From Euryodendron excelsum (lineage: Eukaryota; Streptophyta; Magnoliopsida; Ericales; Pentaphylacaceae), in the NCBI GenBank assembly GCA_033060915.1, contig CM065379.1:23439318-23503317 (forward strand): DNA of 64,000 nucleotides, given 5' to 3'. Made by a program: the position numbers and the translations under genes. The notes below the pieces were generated by a model. The model was given only the letters and a program-made list of their open reading frames with translations, ran no database searches and was not told where the DNA came from. Position 1 is the stretch's first letter. Each line of letters starts with the position of its first letter. Below are positions 54,717 through 64,000 of the stretch, piece after piece.

Positions 54717-57610
54717 TGTTCAGAGCTTTAAGACGACGCATGCTAATGTTGTATACCTATTTCTCAAATGTTACAGTTGGGAGTGCTTTAGTAAATAAGT
54801 CTGCCAAGTTGTCACTTGAACGTATCTACTAGACATCAACATTGCTGTTTTTCTGGAGTTCACATGCATAAAAGAATTTTGGCGATATATGTTTGGTTTT
54901 GTCACATTTGATGTACCCTCCATTGATTTGTGCAATACATGCTGCATTATCTTTATATAATATCATTGAGGTATCTTTGATTGAGGATAGTCCGCAACTA
55001 TATTGAATATGTTGGATCATAGATTTCAACCAAATGCATTCTCGACTTACTTCATGAATTGCGATGATCTCAGAATGATTTGAAGAAGTTACAGTTAGTG
55101 TCTGCTTCACAGATTGCCAAGATATAGCAGTGTTACCATAGGTAAATGCATACCCGATTTGTGATCGTGCTTTATGTGGATTAGAGAGGTAACCAGCATC
55201 TGTATAGCCAACTAACTTTGATTCGGGTCCCTTTAAATAGAACAAACCCAGATCTGTTGTTCCTCGGAGGTAACGGAATATGTGCTTCACCCCTTTCCAA
55301 TGTTTCTAAGTTGGTGCAAAACTATATCTTGCCAATAAATTTATAGAAAATGCAATATCGGGTCTTGTGCAATTTGCAAGATACATAAGAGCCCAAATAG
55401 CACTGAGATATGGTACTTCAGGACCAAGGAGTTCTGCACCATCTTCTTGAGGGCGAAAAGGATCTTTTTGTGTATCTAGTGATCAGACAATCATGGGAGA
55501 ACTCAATGGATGAGCTTTATCCATATATAATCGATTCAGAACCTTTTCTGTATATGTGGATTGATGAATGAGAAATCCATTTGATAAATGCTCAATTTGT
55601 AATCCAAGACAAAATTTAGTTTGTCCAAGATCTTTCATTTCAAACTCCTTATTTAAACAACTAGTAGTTATTGTAAGCTCTTTAGGAGTTCCAATAAGAT
55701 TCAGATCATCGACATAGACTGCAATAATAGTAAATCCATATTCTAATTTCTTAATAAAAATGCATGGACAAACTGTATTATTCACATATCCATTTTTCAA
55801 TAGATATTCACTGAGATGATTGTACCACATGCGTCCAGATTGTTTTAACCCATACAGAGATCTTTGAAGCTTGATAGAATATAAGCTTCAAGATTTTAAA
55901 AAATTTGCTTCAGGCATTTTAAATCCTTCAGGAATTTTCATATATATATATATATCATTATATAATTCACCATACAAGTAGGCTATCACGATGTCCATCA
56001 GATGCATATCCAGTCATTCTGAGACTGACAAACTAATTAAGAATCTGAACGTAATGGCATCTATTACAGGAGAGTATGTCTCATCATAATCAATACCAGG
56101 TCTCTGCGAGAAACTATGTGCTACTAGTTGCATTTTATATCTCACGATTTCAATTTTTTCATTTCGCTTTAGCACGAATACCCATTTGTATCCAACCGAT
56201 TTTACATCTTTTGGTGTTTGGACTACGGGTCCAAATACTTTGCGTTGTGCTAATGAGTTTAATTCTGTCTCAATAGCTTCTTTCCATTTTGGCCAATCAC
56301 TTCTATGTTGACATTCGTCAACTGTCTGTGGTTCATTCTCTGCATTACTTCTTGTACTTGCAAGAACCACTTTAAATAAAAATATGTTGTCAATAACAAT
56401 TGTAGTTCTATTCCATTTTTCTTCTGTATTCACATTACTTATTGAAATCTCATTACTTTCCTCTGTAGGGGATATCTCTTCAGGAGGTTCCTCTTCTAGG
56501 AATTCTTTTACAGGAGTTCCTTCGTCTGGAGGTTTAGATATTATAATTTCTTTAAGAATATTGACTTGCTTATGCATTTGTACCTTTCTCTTTCTAGAAA
56601 TTGTGTCTTTTGCACCAACAGGTCTTCCACGCTTCATGCGTGCTTGAGATTCATTTGCTACTATATTAGTAGATTGTCCTATAGGGACATCAATACGTGC
56701 TGGGGTATTAGCAGCTGGTATATATGATTTTGTTATCTTCTTTCTGTCGGTAAACACATCAGGTAATTGATTTGCAATCGTCTGTAAATAAATAATTCTG
56801 TGAACTTCTGATTCACATTGATTTGTTTGAGGATCAAGATGAAATACCGTAGAAGCATTCCAAGTAATCTCATGCTGTTTTTTCAGTTGCATCTTATCTC
56901 CCCCAAATGGTGGGAAAAGTGTCTCATCAAAATGACAATCCACAAAACGTGCAGTGAATACATCCCCTGTTAAAGGTTCAAGATATCTAATAATAGATGG
57001 AGAATCAAAACCAATATAAATTCCAAGTCGACGTTGGTGACTTATCTTAGTACGATGTGGTGGCACAATTGGTACATTTATAGCACAGCCAAAAACTCTT
57101 AGATGTGAAATATTTGGTTGTTGACTAAAAACAAGTTGTAATGGTGAATATTCGTAGTAAACAATGGGTCGAACATTGACTAATGATGCAGCATGAAATA
57201 TGGCATGTCCTCAAGCAGAGACAAGTAATTTTGTTGTTATAAGTAAATGTTGAGCTACAAGTTGAAGGCGTTTGATAAAAGATTAAGCTAGACCATTTTG
57301 TGTGTGTGTATGTGCAATATGATGTTCAACATCAATTCCTATAGACATGCAATAATCATTAAAAGCTTGAGATGTAAACTCACCAGCATTATCTAGTCGT
57401 ATTGACTTAATCGAGTAATCTGGAAACTGTACTCGTAATATGATAATTTGAGCAAAAAGCCTAGCAAATGCAACATTATGAGTAGAAAGCAAACAAACAA
57501 GTGACCATTGAGTGAATGCATATATTAAAATCATAAAATAACGAAATGGTCCATGTGGTGGGTGTATCGGCCCACATATATCCCCCTGAATTTTTTGTAA
57601 AAAGGTTGGG
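54717..57610 (-). pseudogene. Copia pol, distal part: integrase core, reverse transcriptase, RNase H
   Basis: From right to left on the minus strand. The integrase core has IQGDICGPIHPP, SIRLDNAGEFTSQAF and GIDVEHHIAHTHTQNG (57590-57285). Its end and connector run 57066-56280 (RRLGIYIGFDSPSI, GDVFTARFVDCHF). The RT (about 56280-55483) has VGYKWVF, GIDYDETYSPV and an intact YVDDLNLIG. The RNase H (55290-54829) has GYTDAGYLSNPHKARSQ and SNHSEIIA; after a stop at 54829 the typical end SDNLADLFTKALP follows to about 54717. Several stops and frameshifts. Confidence 0.85.
57606..57610. other. Left target duplication of the solo LTR
   Basis: TTGGG, identical to 59374-59378. Confidence 0.85.
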
Positions 57611-58384
57611 TGTTGAGTCAATACCTTGATTTTGATGATAACAAAACATAGTTAAATGATTTAATAATTCTACTTAGTGTGCAGATGAATTATTAATTAG
57701 ATCTTGACTTGAAGCTTATCATAATAGAGGATTTATGATGAAAAGCATGATGAAGTGATGTATTCTACAAAAGGTGATATTATAAGAAGAAAAAGGATTC
57801 TCAAGTTGATGAAAATCCTAGATTGAAGATTGATAAGCATGAAAGAATAGCATATTCAACAATGGTGATTTTATAAGGGAATGAAGATGATGGATATCAA
57901 AGAAGAAGAATGAAAATGATCAAAGTCTTGATTTAAAAGATTGAAGACTTTGAGTACTTGAAGATATCTTGCAAGAATGGAAGAAAAAGATACCAACTCA
58001 AAATATGAAAGTTTTCTTAGAAGATGTAAAGATGTCTTGAAGACATGGAAGGAATCACAAGATTTGGAAAGCTTTCTTGAGTTGTTGAAGTCCATGGAGA
58101 AGCCATGTTGTTTGAAGAAATGAAGATTCTAAGTCGTGGAAGCTCTCTTAAAGATATTGAAGAAGACTTGAATCAATGGATGAAGCTATGATAATGGAAG
58201 AAGCTCTACAAGTGATGAAAATGAAGAAAACTCACATTGAATGGATTGAAGATGTTCTTGAAGTCATCTAATCTTGAAGAAGTGTTTGCAAGCTTTAAAA
58301 AGCCCATTTAGATGATCCTTGAAGAGATTAGAAGCTTTGAAAAAGGTTGAAGAAAAGTTGCAAAAATATGGGTTTTGGTAAAAA

Positions 58385-58627
58385 GAGTCGACCCCTCAAG
58401 CAAGAAGAGTCGACTCATTCGAACAGAGCCTTGGAATTCTGCTGGAAGCTTAAAAGAGTCGACTCCTGGCAAAAAAGAATCGACTCATTGCAACAGAGAA
58501 CAAACAATTCTGCAGACTGCTGAAAAGAGTCGACTCCTGGGACAAAAGAGTCGACTCATTTGGACAGAAACTTGAAAAATCTGCTGAAATGCAAAAAGAG
58601 TCGACTCATTGTGAAAAGAGTCGACTC
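58385..58627. promoter_or_regulatory. Phased GAGTCGACTC palindrome array in the solo LTR
   Basis: Eight copies of GAGTCGACTC (two with one changed base) start at 58385, 58407, 58456, 58477, 58527, 58548, 58598 and 58618. Spacings are 22, 49, 21, 50, 21, 50 and 20, so pairs recur with a 71/71/71-bp period. Within each pair the sequence after the site tends to alternate between CCT and CAT. The last site is 107 bp before the TATA box. Confidence 0.85.
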
Positions 58628-58724
58628 CTAGACTCTAACGGCTAGTTTTCTGACAGACGGTATGGGCACAAACACAACCAAATCTTCTCCCATACTTCTC
58701 CAACGGCTAGAATCGATCCATACC

Positions 58725-58734
58725 TATATATATG
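58725..58734 (+). promoter_or_regulatory. TATA box of the solo LTR
   Basis: TATATATATG; a CCAACGGCT motif lies about 25 bp upstream, matching the CCAACGGGT of the Sirevirus LTR. Confidence 0.7.
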
Positions 58735-59373
58735 AGATACATACAGCTTCAAAGAAGTAGAATAGAGCAATCATACCATTCATATCAAGTGCTTCAAAGC
58801 TGAAAATCACCTGCACCTAACTGTTACATATTTTTGCTGAGTGTTTAAAGTTATCCATTGAGTTGTATTCATTTGTATACTCACTAGGAGAGTCACTCTT
58901 TGTATAATCTTCATTCATTCTTGTTTGGGTGGGTTTGTAACCTTGTAAGTTTAAGTGTTCTTGGGAAAAACACTTGTAAGTTTAAGAGAAGCTTGGACAA
59001 AATCTCTTGGGTCTTGAAAGCTTGGGAAGAAGCTTTTGTAAAGAGTGAGCTGGGCACTCGTGGCACAACCAGCGGCTGTGTAAGGTGTATTGCATAGTGG
59101 AATTCCTTCGAAAGGATCGAAGAAGAGAGGACGTAGGCAAGGTTGGCCGAACCTCTATAAATCTGGTGCATATTTCTTCTGCCCCTGTTTTGCTTACTTG
59201 CTCATTATGCATGCTTGCAAATACTTGCTCTAATGTACACTTCATTTGCTTGATACATATACTTTGATTATTTGTTACTAAAATCCATAAACGATTTTTT
59301 AGTTGAAACTCTTGTTAAAAATTCTATAAAACCCAATTCACCCCCCCTCTTGGGTTGCCTACTTGGGCCAACA

Positions 59374-60390
59374 TTGGGGATTCAACTATTACTTTTGAAG
59401 ATGATGGTTTCACAATTAATTTCCCTTGTGAACAATCGGGATATGTATAATCACTTGACAAAAGAATCTTCTGGTTCCTTAACGGATGCCTATGAGACTT
59501 CTCAATTATTCGACGCATCATCGTTGATTCCGGATGACCAAGACAATCATGCCAAAGTATAAAATTCTTTGGGTCAAAACACTTCTGATCCATCACTTCA
59601 GGTGATCCCAAAATTCTTATAGCTGTATAATATAATCTAGAAGAAAAGGTAGTAAGTTTTTCTAATAAATGCTTCTGGCATGAAACAATAGAAGTAATGT
59701 AAAGATATTCTTTATTATCTTCATTTGTTGTCTTTATATGATATCTATTACTACGTATATCTTTAAAATTGAGCAAATTCCTTGTAGCTCTAATTGAATA
59801 CATAACATTATCAATATAGAGTTTTGTTCCTTTTGGCAACAATATATTGGCTCTTCTGGAACCTTCAATTAATTTTGTACTACCAGATATTGTCTTAACG
59901 TTATTTTTAGCTAATGTTAAGCTAACAAAATGTTTTTTCTCTCGAAGAATTGTATCAGTAGTTGCACTATTTACTAAACATATATTTCCATTGTTTATCT
60001 TGGAAGCTATTAATACTTTGGTAGATTCTATGTCTCTATACAAAATATTAAAATTGCTTATCTATAAGAAAACGAAAACATTCATTTAAAGAAACATGCT
60101 TAGAAAAACATTACATAAGATGACAATAAACTTAAAAGAACAAGAACATAAACTAGTTGGTGTGAACATTTCCATCACTAATTAAGTGATCTATTTTTTA
60201 TCATGATCTTCAAAGAAATCTGAAATATCAAGGTGAGTGATTTCTACTGAGTCATCAAAGTTTGTGAAATTCATTTCAATATTTTTTTTTCTTTATCTTG
60301 TGTTGATGCTCGGTAAAGATTCACTAATGGTTTTGGTGTACGACAGGTATGTGAACAATGCCCTCTCATTCCACACCTGTAACAAACATT
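59374..60390 (-). pseudogene. Copia gag end (zinc knuckle), protease region and integrase N-terminus
   Basis: On the minus strand a zinc knuckle CYRCGMRGHCSHTC lies at 60384-60343. A frame at 60043-59379 follows with VNSATTDTIL (protease region; the usual DSGAT reads NSATT), IKTTNEDNKEYLYI and the GAG-pre-integrase block LWHDCLGHPESTMMRRI, CSQGKLI, ending KVIVESP at the solo LTR. The frame resumes beyond 57606 in the integrase core. Confidence 0.75.
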
Positions 60391-61391
60391 TTAATAATTT
60401 TTGGGAGGTATATTTTGTAAACCTTTTCCCTTTTCTTATTTTGTTTCAGAGTTGTTCCACGAGTCATAATTTTGCAACTTCAAGTGCATTTATTGATAAT
60501 CGGGCAACTCTAGGAGCAGTAAATCATAGTGAGCTTTTTGAAAAAAAGTACGAACTACTGGTACTCGTATTTTTCTTCTTACAAAAATTCAATAATGACA
60601 CAATGGTAAACCAAAATAGATAGTAGTCATAATAAGCATTGTTAAATAATAACAACAATATAAATAAAACAGTCACAGGCGGCAAGCTGATCTTATAAAG
60701 TAACAATAAGTACATAAATGGCGTGCATGCCTTAATAAACATTTTACATGAATGTTTAATGTTTTTCATTGTCTTTCTAAAAACATTACTTCTCAATATA
60801 AAATATTTAAAGTAATACATATAATAAAATCTAATTATCATCAATTCATGATTATGTAAAAATCTCTACCGAACATATTAATGTTAGGTGGGTATTATAA
60901 TAAAAAACAACCGACAAAACTGTGACAAGTATTGTCGTACTATTGATTAAATATTGTTTATTATATATTACTATGCAATTACTATTCGTTACTGTTCATG
61001 AATAGTAGAATGAATAGTATAAATAGTAGAGTTCATCCGATCGATATATATATATAATATTATTATTTTTGTCTCTATTATAACTTTCAATCAAAATATC
61101 AAAATATAGTTAAGTCATATGTCTATGAAAAGCTATTAAAATAAGGATTCCAGATCTATATATATCATAGGCAAAAAATACAAGATTTAGAAGAAATAAA
61201 GCAATAAAATTTTGTAATAAACACTATTAATTTCAATAATTGAACTGCTGTTCATACTATTCATGTGAATTGAGTGAATAATAAAGAATCCAAAATTAAG
61301 ATAAATTACACATAAAATGAAGTATCTTTCTAATATAAGAAAGAACATAACTATATTTATCACAAGTACTTAGAGCTCTGTGCAGATAACG
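60391..61391 (-). other. Copia 5' internal region, gag body not recognised
   Basis: Between the zinc knuckle and the 5' LTR one expects the gag body. I see only AT-rich sequence with many stops. Either it has decayed, or the gag was replaced or deleted. Confidence 0.5.
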
Positions 61392-61789
61392 TGTTATAAA
61401 ATTAAAAGAATATTAAGTATACAAAATAATCAAACATAGTATATAATAAAAGCAGTTCTTCTAGAATTGTCAAATAATAGTTAAATAGTTATTGTAGAAC
61501 TATAGAGATAGATCTTCTTAATCACTCAAGAATGTATTTATTTCATAAGACAAAATATAAAGACAACAGAAATTTAAATAGTTTTCCTATACTTTTTGCA
61601 TTTTTTCTTTCTTATTTTTTCTCATACTTTTTCTTTCTCTATCTTTCCTTTCTCTTTTTTCTCTTTCTCCCTTCTCTCTTCTTACTTTCTCTCTTGAGCT
61701 TCGTTTTATAGGCTGAGAGTGAGGTAGGTAGTCATATGATATTTGTTAGGTATACGTTGGGTCATCCACCAACACAAATTTTTATAACA
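61392..61789 (-). repeat. 5' LTR of the minus-strand copia
   Basis: Minus-strand start TGTTATAAAAATTTG at 61789, end TTTTATAACA at 61392; 398 bp. It has a long pyrimidine-rich (plus strand) stretch at 61600-61695. Confidence 0.85.
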
Positions 61790-61794
61790 AAGAA

Positions 61795-62483
61795 GAAGTT
61801 TAAATTAAAGTGGCTAGTGCAATAAGGTTCTCAAGCTGACTTTTGCGTTGAATGGACTACATACATGCATTGATTTTTGGATTGTTTTTTCAATTTTATA
61901 TTATTTGTTTTGTTTCTTTACATAGTTTTTAACTATAACTAAAATAAAGTTGTCAGGGTAAGACTGGAATGTATTTCACTTCCCCGGGAGTTTATTCAAA
62001 CATTTTCTCTTTTCATATAATATAATGGGAGTAGATAGTGTGTACATGATGTGTGATTGACTTCTTGACACTATTGTGTAGGTAATTCTGATTAGGAACT
62101 CATATCTATGACAGCTTCCGTTTCTGGTAGGGTTTATTTTAAATTTTTTTAGTTTATAAGTAAAACAATTAATTTTTTTGTTTTTTACTTTTTTATAGTC
62201 TTAGCTTACGGGAGTAAAAAATTTTAAAATTTTTTTACAAAATGGGCTCTTTAGGCTTTCTGTTGCTGCATCAGTGCTGGAACTACCTCCGGCTGTTGAT
62301 AGAAAAGTGTTGTGGTGTTTGAGACGTGCCTAAATGGTATGTTCCTGGCCCGATTACTAGGATGGGGACGTGTGACTTGCGTTGCTTCATGCCTAAGGTT
62401 TACCTTACGTATCTCATAGCAAACCTATTGCTCAACATCCATTTTCTTGACCCCGTTGGGCCACAATATAAGGTATTTTTTAG
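61795..62483. other. Intergenic, nothing recognised
   Basis: AT-rich with poly-T runs. No coding or RNA gene seen. Confidence 0.6.
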
Positions 62484-63016
62484 GAGTAATCTATAAAATA
62501 CTCTGAACTATTCTCTGAACTATGACTCAATATTATTAAACTTTTTTAAATTGTAAAATGTGACACATTGACCCCTTAAAACACCCATTTATTTCAATCA
62601 ACACTTCTATTAGAAATTTTAGCAATCCTTTAGGAAAGTGGATGAAAAATTATCATGTGATTTGCACATTCACAAAAATATGATTTTATTCCTAAATTAG
62701 CCTTATTTTATTATAATAATTATTTAATAAATGAAATGCCCTTAGAGTAACATGTAAATATAGGAGTAATTCAATGGGCATTTTACTCTTTAAGATAATT
62801 ATTGCAAAAAGAAAAGCTCAAATTAGGAATAAAAATATACTTTTGTGAACATGAATAATTTACATGACAATTTTTTCTTAACGGATTGCTAATAGAAATG
62901 TATTGATTGATATAAATTGATAATTTATGAGATAATGTGTCACATTTAAAATAAAAAAAAAGATTGTCTAATGATACTGAGTAATAATTTAAAAAGTGCA
63001 TTTTTGTAATTATCTC
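62484..63016. mobile_element. Long foldback (inverted-repeat) element, about 533 bp
   Basis: The left half mirrors the right half almost end to end. Examples: AAATGTGACACATT (62557 region) against AATGTGTCACATTT (62935), TTAGCAATCC (62619) against GGATTGCTAA (62883), and TTTTATTCCTAAATT against AATTAGGAATAAAA (62822). The outer ends are GAGTAATCTATAAAAT and, inverted, GAGATAATTACAAAAAT. Flanks ATTTTTTAG and ATTTTTCTA could be an eroded 9-bp duplication, as in Mutator-like MITEs. Confidence 0.75.
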
Positions 63017-63794
63017 ATTTTTCTACTGACTATTCCTTCCCAGCACTTTTTCTTTCTTGCTTTTTGTTTATTAATGTTTGCAATAGATGCTTAGCTTTGT
63101 CAAGAAAACCAATGCCCAATTATTGAAAAAAAATAAAAGAAATATTGTAGGAGCAATGGAATAACTTCATCATAAATTAGTACTTTTATACTAAATAATG
63201 ATCACTTCCAACCGTTTCTTTTATGGTTTGTGTAAGAAATATATGGGAATTCTCTCCTACTCTTTTGTATTTGTAAGCAAAATTGAATGTCATGCCTCAA
63301 TTCGAAATTTATTCAGAGACTATGTTGGTAAATTTGAAAAAAAAAAATATTGAAATTTTCTCTTTGAAAATCTCCTTTTTTAGGTGTGATATTCAAAATT
63401 TTGTAACGTTTATGAAATTTCAATGTTAACCTTTCATTGTTTCTCGAACCACATTTTTTTGTTCTTTATTTATAGCGTGTGATCTCTGAAACTCGTGTAC
63501 AGTTAGTAGTTTTTATCTTTTATCCAACTGGAAGCAAGTTTTAATTTTCTTTTGCTTTTTGTCTATTACTTTTCCTTCTTTAAAATAATCTAATTCACTT
63601 GTAGTGGCTGAATGAAAACATGTGATTAAAATCTTAGTAGTTCTACTTTCTGTTTGGTTCTTGAGATCAAAAGCATGGTAAGAGTGAATATTGGTCCAAT
63701 TCAAGGATTAAAATCTTATCCCTGTATTTTGTTTCAATCAGTATGTTTCGGAAAACGGTCTTGAAAATATTGTAGAAGTAACAAAAAAATCTAA

Positions 63795-63825
<31 letters not shown>

Positions 63826-64000
63826 TTTACATAAAAAGTTTAGAAACATAAATTGAAATGAAAACCTTATTATTGATTAATTACACCTATTACGGGTTCT
63901 TACAGTTACATAAATGAAAATTTTAAAATAAAAAAATTCAATATGGCTATGAATAAAAAATTATCAAATATTGTCAAATAACTCAATTTTATTACACACA
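63017..64000. other. Intergenic to window end
   Basis: AT-rich, with a (TA)n stretch (63803-63827) and no gene recognised. Confidence 0.6.

Larger units (their letters stand above)
57611..59373 (+). mobile_element. Sirevirus-type solo LTR (1763 bp)
   Basis: Starts TGTTGAGTC and ends GGGCCAACA, with perfect 5-bp TTGGG duplications. The end (CCCAATTCACC, CCCCTCTTGGGTTGCC) parallels the end of the Sirevirus LTR at 7850-7889. There is no primer binding site or internal domain, so it was left by recombination between two LTRs. It lies in the integrase part of the minus-strand copia, in plus orientation. It contains a palindrome array (58385-58627) and a TATA box (58725). Confidence 0.9.
54141..61789 (-). 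mobile_element. Ty1/copia element with short LTRs, minus strand, split by a solo LTR
   Basis: LTRs at 61392-61789 (5') and 54141-54515 (3') are flanked by perfect AAGAA duplications (54136-54140 and 61790-61794). On the minus strand a CGTTATCTGCAC sequence follows the 5' LTR, near the AACACGTTATCAGCACG context of many plant copia elements. A polypurine tract precedes the 3' LTR. Pol is in copia order. The gag is largely unrecognisable apart from one zinc knuckle. The integrase region is interrupted at 57611-59373 by a solo LTR of another family. Confidence 0.9.

Noticed and set aside
58385..58627. Regularly spaced short repeats that look like a CRISPR array
   Set aside because: The repeats are 10-bp palindromes in an LTR with alternating 21/50-bp spacing, in a plant genome and without cas genes.
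54820..60100. Plus-strand ORFs such as 56076-56276, 56384-56647 and 59847-60089
   Set aside because: Antisense shadows of the minus-strand copia pol.

Overview
This is a plant nuclear window, almost certainly from a dicot with a repeat-rich genome. It is AT-rich with spliced-gene signals, carries one plant-type C2H2 zinc-finger gene with EAR motifs, and is otherwise nearly all transposable elements of plant lineages: Ty1/copia Sirevirus, a second short-LTR copia, Ty3/gypsy Tat, L1-type LINE, hAT, CACTA and an endogenous pararetrovirus. No rRNA, tRNA or CRISPR array was seen. All coding elements carry stops or frameshifts, so they are old or decaying copies. The zinc-finger gene (38072-39052, minus) is the only host gene I can support.

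Layout. 1-421: 3' end of a gypsy-type LTR, apparently inserted into the next element. 422-3490: relic of a Tat-lineage gypsy element with a spliced antisense ORF (minus strand) and a plus-strand 3' LTR. 4760-17132: old LTR relic (repeat R, copy A; copy B lies at 44960-46326). It was interrupted first by a 377-bp hAT-type MITE (5110-5486) and then by a 10.6-kb Sirevirus (6222-16860) with both LTRs, gag, pol and an env-like ORF. 17858-35170: a Russian doll. A minus-strand copia gag relic is split by a non-autonomous hAT element (18297-34693). That is split by a CACTA element (18816-34266), which is split by a 9.6-kb head-to-head inverted pair of pararetrovirus copies (18943-28568). The CACTA part to the right also holds a 172-bp tandem satellite and possible minus-strand exons.

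35170-47308: the zinc-finger gene, a roughly 500-bp direct duplication, minisatellites, and repeat R copy B with tandemly duplicated sequence upstream. 47324-53690: nearly full-length L1-type LINE with a 15-bp target duplication and poly-A tail. 54141-61789: minus-strand copia element with short LTRs and an AAGAA target duplication, interrupted in its integrase region by a Sirevirus-type solo LTR (57611-59373, TTGGG target duplication). 62484-63016: long foldback element.

The most notable new signal is in the Sirevirus-type LTRs. Both LTRs of the complete element and the unrelated-looking solo LTR carry arrays of short perfect palindromes with a GTCGAC core. These are arranged in pairs about 21 bp apart with about 50 bp between pairs (71-bp period). 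The last palindrome lies 107-108 bp upstream of the TATA box in all three LTRs. The bases flanking the core differ between the families, but the spacing does not. A further set with the same 22/49 spacing lies inside the Sirevirus just upstream of the env-like ORF, which suggests an internal promoter for that ORF.
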